Positions 28,363 to 36,979 of a stretch of DNA of 64,000 nucleotides are shown in pieces. Below the pieces are notes generated by a model. The model was given only the letters and a program-made list of their open reading frames with translations. It was not told where the DNA came from and searched no databases. The position numbers were made by a program, and so were the translations under genes. Source of the DNA: JACMLX01 sp031374935 (GTDB taxonomy: Bacteria; Gemmatimonadota; Gemmatimonadetes; Gemmatimonadales; Gemmatimonadaceae); the NCBI GenBank assembly GCA_031374935.1, contig JANMHB010000113.1:124001-188000 (forward strand), in the 5' to 3' direction. Position 1 is the first letter of the stretch. Each line of letters begins with the position of its first letter.

Positions 28363-28809
28363 TCAGGCGATGAAGCCAGCCTTGGACGCCTGCTGCGACT
28401 CCCATCGCGCCTTCAGTCGTGCGCGGCGACGATCCATCTCCTCCAGTGCATCCGGCATTGCCATCACCACCGCCTCGATGTTGACGCACACCATCGGCCC
28501 CATCCTGCCGCGCAGCTCCGTGAGGTAGGGGTGCACCTTGGCAAAGGTTCCGATGATTTCGCCGTGTGCCGCGATGAACGACGCCTGATCGATGGCCCCT
28601 TGCACGACCATCGAGGCTGCCATGTCCCAGTAGCCGATCACCATGCGCATCCATGAGTTCTTTTCCCCGAGCTGCTCCTTCATGTACTCATCGAACGAGG
28701 CCGGGTGGAACTCGAGCAGGAACCAGTCGCGCGCCTTCCGCAACACAGGTTCGCGACGCATGTCGAACAGCTGGAGATTGAGTTGAGCGGATTCGAACGG
28801 TGTCGGCAT
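28363..28809 (-). CDS. Hypothetical protein, about 148 residues, mostly helical
   Basis: I do not recognise this family. It has no signal peptide or membrane segment. It begins MPTPFESAQLNLQLFDMRRE and is rich in aromatic residues and Met, with predicted helices throughout and a basic C-terminal helix (RRRARLKARWESQQ). The pattern is close to small cytoplasmic DUF proteins found in this phylum-type of genome. It lies between the U32 gene (39 bases before) and recQ (109 bases after) on one strand, which suggests co-transcription but not a role. Confidence 0.7.
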   Translation of the reverse strand: MPTPFESAQLNLQLFDMRREPVLRKARDWFLLEFHPASFDEYMKEQLGEKNSWMRMVIGYWDMAASMVVQGAIDQASFIAAHGEIIGTFAKVHPYLTELRGRMGPMVCVNIEAVVMAMPDALEEMDRRRARLKARWESQQASKAGFIA

Positions 28810-28848
28810 GAGCTGGTGACGGAAGAAGTGAATGTGCGAATCGATGTG

Positions 28849-31335
28849 TCAGACGGCGCGCGCGAAGTGACCGCGCGTGAACCCCTGCCCGAACAAGGTG
28901 CGGACGCGATCGGTGCCGACGCGCTCGCCGGCCGCCAACTCGTCGATCATGGCGCGGTAGCCCGTGACGACGTCGGCGATCGGATCACCGGGCACATTGA
29001 AGAGCAGGCGGAAATGCCGGATGCCGCCGCGCCAGAGACGTGGCAGGTACTCTCCGGCTTCGATCGGCCGTGAATGCAGCAGCCGGTTGCGGCACGCACT
29101 GTCGGTGGCGACCGGAAACGTGTAACCAGCCGGATCGGTGATCGACACGTCGGGGTGCTTCTGCACACAGAGATCCCGGCAGGTGGTGACGACGCGATCG
29201 AAGGCAGCCGACAGCACGCAGTGCTCGATGGTCATTCCTTCCGGACGACCGTAGACCACCGCGTCGAAGGCAGCGCCGTTCCATGGGGCACTCACGCTCA
29301 GCATTTCCTCGACCGTGTGCTCCACCGAGAGCGTCAGCCGGCTCGCTCCGAGTGCGAAACACTCCGTCGCCGTGTGCTGGTTGAACACGTTCAAGGCGTA
29401 GTCACCAACCACGTCGCGACCTTCCGCGCCGAGCTCCGCGAGCAGCCCGAGATGGCCCGTCTGCACCGGTAGCATGAGGCCAAGCCACTTGTTGGCGGCC
29501 GCGCGGTCTTCGGGGCGCACGATGGTCGGTGTGCGCAGCCGAAGGGCAACCCCAAGCGGCGCCAGTTCCTCCTGCAAGGCACGCACGCGCGACAGCGATG
29601 GCGCCGGATGCCGAAGGAAGGGATCGAAGACGATCTCGGTCGCGCCAGCCCGGGCAGCGGTCATCGCGTCATCCACGGAGTAGACCTCGGCGATCAATGC
29701 TGCCGTGACCTCTCGCGCAGCCTGCGCAGGCACCAGAATCGCCGCTGCAATGGCAGCATCACGCGCCGCCAGGCGCGACTTCTCCGCCCAGTCTCGCTGC
29801 AGGAGCAACTGATCCACCACGTCCTGCCGCAGTCGGTTGAGTGCGCTGACGGGCAGGAACAGGTCGGCACCGAGCCCACCACGATCCAGCGCGCCAAGGA
29901 CAAACGGGGTTTCGCCGAGACGCCCGAGCTGCTCGCGCAGCATCGCGTCGTCGAGTGCGCGCTTGCTGGCTGGCGCGAGCATCGCTTCGCTCCGTGCACT
30001 CACCTCATCCTCGCCACAGCGCGCGACGAGCTTCAACGGTCCGCCGGCGCTGCCGAAGAGGCGCAGGTCGAGGCGGTGTCGGCGCTTCTGGATGACGGAG
30101 GGCAGTGCGGCGAAGCTCTCACGCGCCCTGGTGAGCAACGCGGCATGTGATGACCGCACCACCAGCCAGCCGACCGGAATCCGCTGGCGTGTGGCCAGCA
30201 CCTGCCGCACCCGTCCGTCGCGCTGCGACACCGTACGCACCGCGCTGACGCCAAACCCGATCGCCTTCGTTCCACCCGCCTCGGGTGGCTCGAAGCCAAC
30301 GCCGTCGCCAGCCTCGATCGCGTGCGTGACCTCGACAGTGACGTCGGTTGCACTGCTCTCCAGCACCTGGCCGAGCGTCATGCCGTGATTGTCAGGCTGC
30401 GCGCGTGTGATGTAGTCGCGACCGGCGCGACCACCGTACATGCCGCCGGTGTTGCCCCGGCTATAGATCTGGACCAGCGGCTCGGTTTCGCTGATGGCCG
30501 GGGCCGACCGATCGCCAGCCGCCAGGCGGGTCAGGAAGCTGCGATAGCCCTGCGTCACGGTCGCGACGTACTCCGGCTTCTTCTTGCGCCCTTCGATCTT
30601 GAGGCAGCCAACGCCGGCGTCCGCGATGTCGGCGAGATGATCATGGGCCGCCAGGTCCTTGGCGCTGATCAGATATCCGCGATCGAGTTCACCGCCGGTG
30701 CGGTCGTCATTCAGGACATAGTCCTTACGGCAACTCTGTGCGCAGGAGCCACGATTCGCCGACCGCTCCGAGATCATGCCCGACATGTAGCACTGGCCAC
30801 TGTACGAGATACACAGGGCGCCATGGACGAACGTCTCCAGGCCCAGCGTGGGCACCGCCGCACGAATCGCGCGGATGTCGTCGAGCGTGTTTTCACGTGC
30901 CAGCACGACGCGCTCGACGCCGAGCTTCTGCATCACCAAGGCTCCGGATGCATCGTGCACCGTCATTTGCGTCGAACCGTGAATCTCGAGGTCGGGATAG
31001 ATCTTCTGGATCAGGCGAACGACGCCCAGATCCTGCACGATGGCCGCGTCGATGCCCCGATCGATGCACTCGCCGAGGTAGGTCAGCGCGTCCGCCAGTT
31101 CCGCCGGCTTGACCAGGACGTTGAACGTGAGGTAGACCCGCACCTGATGCTGATGGGCGAGGCGGCAGGCAGCTTCCAGCTCGTCCAGTGTGAGCTGAGC
31201 CCCCTCATCGCGTGCATTGAACCGCTCGGCGCCCAGGTAGACCGCATTGGCACCGTTGGCCACGGCCGCACGCACCGCGTCGAAGGAGCCGGCGGGGGCA
31301 AGGAGTTCCGGGACGGTGTTGGCGGAGCGCGACAT
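28849..31335 (-). CDS. RlhA-like U32 family protein (double U32 plus DUF3656-type domain)
   Basis: An 828-residue member of the U32 'peptidase' family. Characterised relatives (TrhP, RlhA) are not proteases but put hydroxyl groups on tRNA U34 or 23S rRNA C2501 using prephenate-derived precursors and an Fe-S cluster. The first U32 unit has the signature ETFVHGALCISYSGQCYMSG with C175, C182, C198 and C202. The C-terminal part (about 690-828) has a second Cys set (C706, C719, C723, C748). The middle part matches the position of the DUF3656 region of RlhA. Length is nearer RlhA than TrhP. I chose ATG 31335 because TATCAT lies 6 nt before it and the family start follows. Confidence 0.85.
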   Translation of the reverse strand: MSRSANTVPELLAPAGSFDAVRAAVANGANAVYLGAERFNARDEGAQLTLDELEAACRLAHQHQVRVYLTFNVLVKPAELADALTYLGECIDRGIDAAIVQDLGVVRLIQKIYPDLEIHGSTQMTVHDASGALVMQKLGVERVVLARENTLDDIRAIRAAVPTLGLETFVHGALCISYSGQCYMSGMISERSANRGSCAQSCRKDYVLNDDRTGGELDRGYLISAKDLAAHDHLADIADAGVGCLKIEGRKKKPEYVATVTQGYRSFLTRLAAGDRSAPAISETEPLVQIYSRGNTGGMYGGRAGRDYITRAQPDNHGMTLGQVLESSATDVTVEVTHAIEAGDGVGFEPPEAGGTKAIGFGVSAVRTVSQRDGRVRQVLATRQRIPVGWLVVRSSHAALLTRARESFAALPSVIQKRRHRLDLRLFGSAGGPLKLVARCGEDEVSARSEAMLAPASKRALDDAMLREQLGRLGETPFVLGALDRGGLGADLFLPVSALNRLRQDVVDQLLLQRDWAEKSRLAARDAAIAAAILVPAQAAREVTAALIAEVYSVDDAMTAARAGATEIVFDPFLRHPAPSLSRVRALQEELAPLGVALRLRTPTIVRPEDRAAANKWLGLMLPVQTGHLGLLAELGAEGRDVVGDYALNVFNQHTATECFALGASRLTLSVEHTVEEMLSVSAPWNGAAFDAVVYGRPEGMTIEHCVLSAAFDRVVTTCRDLCVQKHPDVSITDPAGYTFPVATDSACRNRLLHSRPIEAGEYLPRLWRGGIRHFRLLFNVPGDPIADVVTGYRAMIDELAAGERVGTDRVRTLFGQGFTRGHFARAV

Positions 31336-31341
31336 GGGTGA

Positions 31342-31347
31342 ATGATA
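31342..31347 (-). promoter_or_regulatory. -10-like hexamer just before the U32 gene
   Basis: TATCAT on the minus strand, one mismatch from TATAAT, ends 6 nt before the ATG at 31335. This would give a leaderless or nearly leaderless transcript. Confidence 0.45.
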
Positions 31348-31390
31348 GCGACCCATGGCCTCGACGGGGCGGCGCCGCGCGCCGGTAGAC

Positions 31391-31549
31391 TCAATCCCGG
31401 CTGCGCGTCCGGACGAACCGGAGCATCAGCGCGACGGCCAGGGTGCCGATCGAGGCGAGCCGGAATGCATCACTCTCACGGAGCACGCCATACCCGAACA
31501 TGCCGGCACCGATCAGCGTGAGCGCGATCTGGACCCGGATGATGGTCAC
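31391..31549 (-). CDS. 52-residue small membrane protein coupled to the enoyl-CoA hydratase gene
   Basis: The GTG start overlaps the stop of the enoyl-CoA hydratase gene (GTGA), and a TGA follows after 52 codons. The product has two hydrophobic stretches (about 3-20, IIRVQIALTLIGAGMFGYGV, and about 30-43, LASIGTLAVALMLRF) and a basic tail (VRTRSRD), so it looks like a two-helix inner-membrane protein with its C-terminus in the cytoplasm. I do not recognise a family. The overlap and the helix pattern make it likely real. Its role in the acyl-CoA operon is unknown. Confidence 0.6.
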   Translation of the reverse strand: MTIIRVQIALTLIGAGMFGYGVLRESDAFRLASIGTLAVALMLRFVRTRSRD

Positions 31550-32349
31550 TGCGCGCTCGACCTGTCGACGAAGGCGCGGATGCCGGCGCGGAAATCGTCC
31601 GTCGCCCTGGCCTCGACATTGGCGGCAACGCCGATACCGAGACTCTGTGCGAAATCGAGATCGTCCATGCGGTACAGCAACCGCTTGGTCATCGCGATCG
31701 CGGTGCGAGGGGTGGTGAGCAATGCTTCGATCGTCTGCGCCACTTCAGACGGAAACGCGGCGGTGGGTATACAGCGGCTGATGAGACCGATGCGCTCCGC
31801 ATCTGCCGCGGAAATGAGCCTGCCGGTGAGCACGAGGTCTGCGGCACGCTTTTCACCGACGGCACGGCGGAGCATTGTGAGCACCATCGTCGGCACGAAC
31901 CCGCCGCGCACCTCGGGGTAGCCGAACTGGGCCGACTCTTCGGCGAGAATGATGTCGCAGGCGGTGGCGAGCCCCGCGCCGGCTGCCAGCGCGCGGCCGC
32001 GGACGATGGCCACGATCGGTTTCGGCATGTCGCGCATGGTCGAAAAGACACGCGCCAGCGCGCGGGCATCCTCGATGTGCGTGTCGATTCCGGAATCGAG
32101 CGTGGCGGCGATCGCGTCGATGTCAGCACCGGCGCAGAAATCATCCCCATCACCTTCCATGATGACGACGCGCACATCGGCGGCCGCCTCGAGCTCCCGC
32201 AGCGACTCCACCAGCTCCACTGCGGTCTGCCGATCCAGCGCGTTCTTCTTGTCAGGTCGCGAGAGCGTGATCACGCCGAGGCCGTCGGCCCGAACGGTGC
32301 GGACACGTGAGCGCGGAACGACGACCGAGACTGGCGTGGCAGTGGTCAT
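31546..32349 (-). CDS. Enoyl-CoA hydratase/isomerase
   Basis: A 267-residue crotonase-fold enzyme that adds water to a 2-enoyl-CoA. It has the oxyanion-hole segment DDFCAGADI and the second active-site segment RALAAGAGLATACDI. The acidic residue in YPEVRGGFVPTM is placed as the catalytic Glu. Neighbours on the strand are a carboxyltransferase and two AtuA-type genes, so methylglutaconyl-CoA or isohexenylglutaconyl-CoA hydratase are plausible, but sequence alone does not decide. It is 3 bases from the AtuA-like gene before it, and the small membrane protein follows by overlap. Confidence 0.88.
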   Translation of the reverse strand: MTTATPVSVVVPRSRVRTVRADGLGVITLSRPDKKNALDRQTAVELVESLRELEAAADVRVVIMEGDGDDFCAGADIDAIAATLDSGIDTHIEDARALARVFSTMRDMPKPIVAIVRGRALAAGAGLATACDIILAEESAQFGYPEVRGGFVPTMVLTMLRRAVGEKRAADLVLTGRLISAADAERIGLISRCIPTAAFPSEVAQTIEALLTTPRTAIAMTKRLLYRMDDLDFAQSLGIGVAANVEARATDDFRAGIRAFVDRSSAQ

Positions 32350-32352
32350 GGG

Positions 32353-32730
32353 CTATTCCCGTCCGGAGTAGGCAGGCATTCCAAGTGCTTCCGCTTCTGC
32401 GACCGGCACATGAATCACCATGCGCAGCATCGCGGTCGAGACCACCTTGCCCTGTGCGTCGGTTTTCAGCGACAGCGTGCCACCGCCATCGAGTGCACCG
32501 TGCAGCAGGAAGTTGAGGGCGTTGAGGTTCGGCAACTCGAACCGTTCGACGCGACCGGAGATCAGGGCCCCGTAGTGCGCGCTGACACGGTCGGTCGTCA
32601 ACTCACGCACCAGCACCGGGTACCACTCGGGCCGGAGCGCGATCACGCCGCAGTTGGCCATGTCTCCCTTGTCGCCGGAGCGCGTATGCGCGAGATCGAG
32701 CAGCTGGACCGCCACCGTTGGCGCATTCAT
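32353..32730 (-). CDS. AtuA-like ferredoxin-fold domain protein
   Basis: A 125-residue protein that matches the small domain found either fused to or next to AtuA-family proteins. It has the signature LLDLAHTRSGDKGDMANCGVIA near the N-terminus and FELPNLNALNFLLHGALDGGGTLS. Here it is a separate gene whose ATG overlaps the stop of the AtuA gene (ATGA), so the two proteins should form a complex. AtuA homologues occur in operons for acyclic terpene and branched acyl-CoA use, but their reaction is not established. The ATG at 32730 was chosen because of the overlap. Confidence 0.85.
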   Translation of the reverse strand: MNAPTVAVQLLDLAHTRSGDKGDMANCGVIALRPEWYPVLVRELTTDRVSAHYGALISGRVERFELPNLNALNFLLHGALDGGGTLSLKTDAQGKVVSTAMLRMVIHVPVAEAEALGMPAYSGRE

Positions 32731-34088
32731 GACAACACCTCCACCTGCGTCGTGACCACGCGCTTGTCGATCAGCGCCGGCCAATAGGCGATGACTTCCT
32801 CGACCTTGGGTCGACCACCGGCAAAACCGGTGACGCTCGGCGGGCCGTTCAGCACCAGCGGCGCAATCTCGCGGGTGAAGCGTTCCACGCTGGCGCGATC
32901 CTCTCCGCGCACCCCGATGCGGAACTGCACCTCTGGTGCCGCCCGCCCATCCCCGGCAAGATGACCGTGAGTTGCATTGGCGCCCACGAACTCCGACAGC
33001 ACCTGGTCGAACCGCAGGCCGAGTCGATGCAGTCGCTCGCGCAGGATACGGTTGGCATGCTCCGCCTTTTCCATCGCATCGGGCCACGAATACACCAGTG
33101 AGCCCACGGCCTTGAAGCCAGCGCGGTAGGCGATCGACACCTTGAGGAATGGCGTCGCTGGGCCACCTGTAATGCCATGGACGCGCACGCGATTCTCGCC
33201 GTCGGCCGCCACGCGGATCGACGTGAAGTCAGCCACGACGTCAGGGGTGATGTACGAATGCGGGTCGCCCATCTCATAGACGAGCTGCTCACTGACGCTC
33301 GGCACGCTGACGCGACCGCCGGTGTTGGGGTGTTTGGTGATCACGAAGGTGCCGTCCGACTGCACTTCGGCAATCGGGTAACCGACGTTGGCGAGATCAG
33401 GGATGCTGCGCCAGTCGTGCAGGCAGTTGCCGCCGGACGACTGCGCGCCGCACTCCAGGATGTGACCGGCGACGATGCCGGCAGCCAGCTGGTTCCAGGC
33501 GTCGGCGCCCCAGCCGAACTCATGCCGGAGCGGCGCCATCGTGAGCGCAGTGTCCGTCGAGCGCCCAGTCACGACGATCTGCGCGCCCTGCTGCAGCGCC
33601 TGGACGATCGGTGTCGAGCCGATGTATGCATTGGCCGACAGGACCCGGCTGCGCACGGTCGACAGCGGTGCGCCGGTATCCATGTTCTTCATCGCATGGC
33701 CCGCCGCCAGCAGTTCATCGAGACGCGGCAGCAGATCGTCACCGGTGACGACACCGATCTTCACCTTGCCGGCGTGACCGGCCCGCGCGATGGCGGCCAG
33801 CAGCGCATGGGCACAGGCCACTGGATTCACGCCACCGGCGTTGGCGATCACCTTGACGCCGCGCTCCACGATGCCAGGGAGCACACTCTCGATCGCCCCG
33901 ATGAAGTCGCGCGCGTAGCCCATGGCCGGATCACGTTCCTTCTGCTTCTGCAGAATGGACATCGTGACCTCGGCGAGGTAATCGAGCATCAGGTAGTCGA
34001 TCGGGCCGCCGTCCACCTGCTGCCGTGGAGCATCGAGCGAGTCGCCCCAGAAGCCCTGGCCACTGGCTACGCGTATGGTCCGTGTCAT
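32727..34088 (-). CDS. AtuA (DUF1446) family acyclic-terpene-utilisation-like protein
   Basis: A 453-residue protein of the AtuA/DUF1446 family: RVASGQGFWGDSLDAPRQ at the start, GGPIDYLMLDYLAEVTMSIL, NAGGVNPVACAH and the Cys/Gly motif ECGAQSSGGN. In Pseudomonas, atuA begins the geraniol/citronellol (acyclic terpene) cluster, where the carboxylase (AtuC/F) and hydratase (AtuE) are also encoded. This window has counterparts of AtuC and AtuE but no biotin carboxylase subunit. The enzymatic step of the family is not known. It lies 23 bases after the carboxyltransferase gene and overlaps its small partner gene. Confidence 0.9.
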   Translation of the reverse strand: MTRTIRVASGQGFWGDSLDAPRQQVDGGPIDYLMLDYLAEVTMSILQKQKERDPAMGYARDFIGAIESVLPGIVERGVKVIANAGGVNPVACAHALLAAIARAGHAGKVKIGVVTGDDLLPRLDELLAAGHAMKNMDTGAPLSTVRSRVLSANAYIGSTPIVQALQQGAQIVVTGRSTDTALTMAPLRHEFGWGADAWNQLAAGIVAGHILECGAQSSGGNCLHDWRSIPDLANVGYPIAEVQSDGTFVITKHPNTGGRVSVPSVSEQLVYEMGDPHSYITPDVVADFTSIRVAADGENRVRVHGITGGPATPFLKVSIAYRAGFKAVGSLVYSWPDAMEKAEHANRILRERLHRLGLRFDQVLSEFVGANATHGHLAGDGRAAPEVQFRIGVRGEDRASVERFTREIAPLVLNGPPSVTGFAGGRPKVEEVIAYWPALIDKRVVTTQVEVLS

Positions 34089-34111
34089 CTAGAGCTCCGG
34101 GCGTGAGTCGG

Positions 34112-35734
34112 TCACGCCATTTCCGGCGGTTGCGGCGGGAGCACGAACGCTCCCAGATGGGGGCCCGGATTGCGGCGCACGGCACGGAGTGCCAGCGCGA
34201 GCAATGGGCGCGTGTCTTCGGGGTACACAATCGCGTCCGCGAAACCGCGGGCGGCGGCGTAGCGGGCATCGAGCTGAGTCTCGTAATCGTCACGCATCGA
34301 CGCAATCGACTGTTGCAGGTCATCCGACGGCGTGGCACCGACCTTCTTCAATGCATCGAGTGTGGCACCATGCACGGCGGAGATCGCACTTTCGCCCTCC
34401 ATCACCGCCATCCGCCCCGTGGGCCAGCTGAGGATCACGTCGGGATCGAAGCCCTGCGCCGCCATGGCGTAGTAGCCGGCGCCGGAGGCGTGGTTCACCG
34501 TCAGCACCAGCTTGGGTACACGGGCCGTCGCCATCGCCTCGACCCATCGCGCGCCGGCGCGAATGATGCCGTCGTGCTCAGCCTCGGGGCCGACCATGAA
34601 CCCGGAGACGTCCTGCACGAACAGCAGCGGGATCCCCTGCCGATCGCACCGATCGATGAAGAAGGCGACCTTTTCGGCGCTTTCGGCGTAGATGATTCCG
34701 CCAAAGCGTGGCTTCTCACCCGGCCGGCCCTTGATCAGCCCGCGCTGGTTGCTGATGACGCCCACCGCGATCCCATCGATGCGCGCGTCGGCACAGATGA
34801 CTTCCTTCGCCAGGTCCGCCTGGAACGGCAGCAGTGAGCCAGCGTCGACGACCGCCTCCAGCACATGGAACATGTCGTACGACATGCGATGGTCGGCAGG
34901 CAACAGATCATAGAGCGTCTCCGGGGCGCGCGCGGGCGCCACCGACGTCACATCGGCGTTCCGCGCGTCGTGGTGCGCGCCCGGCAACCGATGAATCATG
35001 TCGCGAAGGATTCGCAGGCAGTGCGGATCATCGTCGGCCGTGTAGTGAGCCACGCCGCTGACGGCGGTGTGCGTGCTGGCGCCGCCGAGCGTTTCGCCGT
35101 CGATCGTCTGGCCCGTGGCGCCCTTCACCAGGTTCGGGCCGCCAAGTCCCATGAAGGAGGTGCCCTTCACCATCACGATCACGTCACTGAGCGCCGGCAG
35201 ATAGGCACCACCTGCGATACACGGACCCATCACCGCCGACAGCTGCGGAATGCGCAGGTAGCGACGCATGACGGAGTTGTAGTAAAAGATCCTCGCTGCG
35301 CCGTACTGCCCGGGGAACACGCCACCCTGATACGGCAGATTCACGCCGGCGCTGTCGACCAGATACACGATCGGGATCCGGCATCGCATCGCGAGTTCCT
35401 GTGCGCGCAGAATCTTGCGGATCGTCTCCGGCCACCACGAACCCGCCTTGACGGTGGCGTCATTCGCCACGACGACGACCTCGCGGCCATGCACCACGCC
35501 CAGCGCCGTGATCACGCCCGCAGCCGGGGCCTGACCGTCGTACTGGTCATAGGCGACCAGCAATCCGAGCTCCAGGAACGGCGCACCCGGATCGCAGAGT
35601 GCGCTCACCCGTTCGCGCGCGGTGAGTTTTCCGCGCGCATGCTCCTTGGCTGCGCGCTCTGCGCCGCCCCCTTCCCGAATTCGCGCCTCCACCTCACGTA
35701 CGACCTCGCTGAGCTGCCGCAGGCGAGTGGTCAC
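34112..35734 (-). CDS. Acyl-CoA carboxylase, carboxyltransferase (beta) subunit
   Basis: A 540-residue protein with two crotonase-like carboxyltransferase halves, closest in pattern to methylcrotonyl-CoA or geranyl-CoA carboxylase beta subunits. It has GVVHGREVVVVANDATVKAG in the N-half, and GGAYLPALSDVIVMVKGTSFMGLGGPNLVKGATG and VQDVSGFMVGPEAE in the acyl-CoA and biotin pockets. It moves CO2 from carboxybiotin to an enoyl-CoA. The partner carrying biotin carboxylase and biotinyl domain is absent from the window and must be elsewhere. The GTG start overlaps the stop of the B12-binding subunit gene (GTGA). Confidence 0.92.
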   Translation of the reverse strand: MTTRLRQLSEVVREVEARIREGGGAERAAKEHARGKLTARERVSALCDPGAPFLELGLLVAYDQYDGQAPAAGVITALGVVHGREVVVVANDATVKAGSWWPETIRKILRAQELAMRCRIPIVYLVDSAGVNLPYQGGVFPGQYGAARIFYYNSVMRRYLRIPQLSAVMGPCIAGGAYLPALSDVIVMVKGTSFMGLGGPNLVKGATGQTIDGETLGGASTHTAVSGVAHYTADDDPHCLRILRDMIHRLPGAHHDARNADVTSVAPARAPETLYDLLPADHRMSYDMFHVLEAVVDAGSLLPFQADLAKEVICADARIDGIAVGVISNQRGLIKGRPGEKPRFGGIIYAESAEKVAFFIDRCDRQGIPLLFVQDVSGFMVGPEAEHDGIIRAGARWVEAMATARVPKLVLTVNHASGAGYYAMAAQGFDPDVILSWPTGRMAVMEGESAISAVHGATLDALKKVGATPSDDLQQSIASMRDDYETQLDARYAAARGFADAIVYPEDTRPLLALALRAVRRNPGPHLGAFVLPPQPPEMA

Positions 35735-36144
35735 GACGGCTGCGACTCCTTCTCTGCAAACCAGGTGCGAATGAAGTCCACCAGATCCGAGGTGCTGGTG
35801 CCCGGCCCGAAGAGCTGCCCGACCCCCTGCGCCTTCAGCGAGTCCATGTCCTCCTTCGGGATGATGCCGCCGCCGGTGAGGAGGATGTCATCGCGTCCCT
35901 GTTCCCTGAGCAGCGCGAGCACACGCGGGAAGAGCGTCATGTGCGCGCCACTGAGGATCGACAGGCCGACGACGTCGACGTCCTCCTGCACGGCGGCAGT
36001 GGCGATCATCTCCGGCGTCTGGTGCAGGCCGGTATAAATCACTTCCATGCCAGCGTCGCGCAGGGCGGCCGCCACGACTTTCGCGCCGCGATCGTGGCCA
36101 TCCAGCCCAGGTTTGGCGACCAGCACACGGATCGGTCGAGTCAT
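35731..36144 (-). CDS. B12-binding (small) subunit of an acyl-CoA mutase
   Basis: A 137-residue cobalamin-binding domain with the diagnostic LDGHDRGAK (DxHxxG, His as lower axial ligand of cobalt), then SILSGAH and LLTGGGIIP. It corresponds to the C-terminal domain of methylmalonyl-CoA mutase, or to IcmB. In this genome the mutase is split into two genes. The large subunit lies 3.5 kb upstream on the same strand, behind an M14 peptidase and a methyltransferase gene. Because that large subunit has isobutyryl-CoA-mutase residues, IcmB is the better reading. Its stop overlaps the start of the carboxyltransferase gene. Confidence 0.88.
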   Translation of the reverse strand: MTRPIRVLVAKPGLDGHDRGAKVVAAALRDAGMEVIYTGLHQTPEMIATAAVQEDVDVVGLSILSGAHMTLFPRVLALLREQGRDDILLTGGGIIPKEDMDSLKAQGVGQLFGPGTSTSDLVDFIRTWFAEKESQPS

Positions 36145-36183
36145 CGAAAAGAGGTCGTGGGAGCGGAAACCAGCTGAGGAATT

Positions 36184-36969
36184 CTAACGGTGCGCCTTCT
36201 TCCGAGGGAGCAATGGCCTGGATGCCACCAGCAGCATCTCCGCCGACGTCCGCCGCAGGGGCCGATCCTCGAGCCCGTCGTACACCGCGTCGACCACCAA
36301 TCCGGCGTCGACGCAGAGCTCCGCCAGTCGCGTGGCCGTGTACAGACGGATGCGATGCAACCGCTGTCCGGCGCCCGTCGGGCCGCTCCAGGTGGTCTGG
36401 ATCGTGATCTCGCCGCTGATCGGGTCGAACGCCCGATCGTGACTGACCGCGGTGCCGTTGCTGGTCGTCCAGCTGTCGCGGCCCACCCAGCGCGCGACCA
36501 CGCCATCGCGGCTTCCACCATACCAGACGAGCTTGCCACCGGGCGCCAGAACTCTCGCGAACTCCCGGATCACCCCTGCGTCATCGGCCGCGGCATCGAA
36601 GAATCCGAAACTCGTGAAGAGGTTGAGAACGGCGTCGAACCGGCCGGTGAAGCTCGCCGGGAGCTTCCGCATGTCACCGCGACGATAGCGCAACCGTTTG
36701 CCGGTGCCGCGGGCCTTCGCGATGCGCAGCAGCGGCTCCGAGTAGTCGAGCCCTGTCACATCGAAGCCCGCCTCCGCCAGCAGATGTGCGTGCCGCCCCT
36801 GCCCGCAGGGGCAATCGAGGATCCGTGCGCCATCCGCCAGCTCGAGAATTTCCATCAGCCGCGTGACTTCGGCGCGATTGACGCTCTCCTCGAACAGCGG
36901 CTCGAACTCGAGCAGGTAACTCTCGTCGAAGTACGATTCCCACCACGGCGCGGCCGATTGTTCGGGCAT
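36184..36969 (-). CDS. Class I SAM-dependent methyltransferase
   Basis: A 261-residue protein with a Rossmann-type SAM domain: motif I ILDCPCGQGRHAHLLAE, a following acidic residue in VTGLDYSE and motif II-like FDAVLNLFTSFGFFD. It is in the Methyltransf_25/11 class, which includes enzymes for small molecules and quinones; the substrate is not identifiable. The ATG at 36969 gives a normal family start, with the peptidase gene ending only 10 bases before it, so it is probably the next gene in that transcript. No signal peptide, so cytoplasmic. Confidence 0.85.
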   Translation of the reverse strand: MPEQSAAPWWESYFDESYLLEFEPLFEESVNRAEVTRLMEILELADGARILDCPCGQGRHAHLLAEAGFDVTGLDYSEPLLRIAKARGTGKRLRYRRGDMRKLPASFTGRFDAVLNLFTSFGFFDAAADDAGVIREFARVLAPGGKLVWYGGSRDGVVARWVGRDSWTTSNGTAVSHDRAFDPISGEITIQTTWSGPTGAGQRLHRIRLYTATRLAELCVDAGLVVDAVYDGLEDRPLRRTSAEMLLVASRPLLPRKKAHR

Positions 36970-36979
36970 CAGCGGGAAC

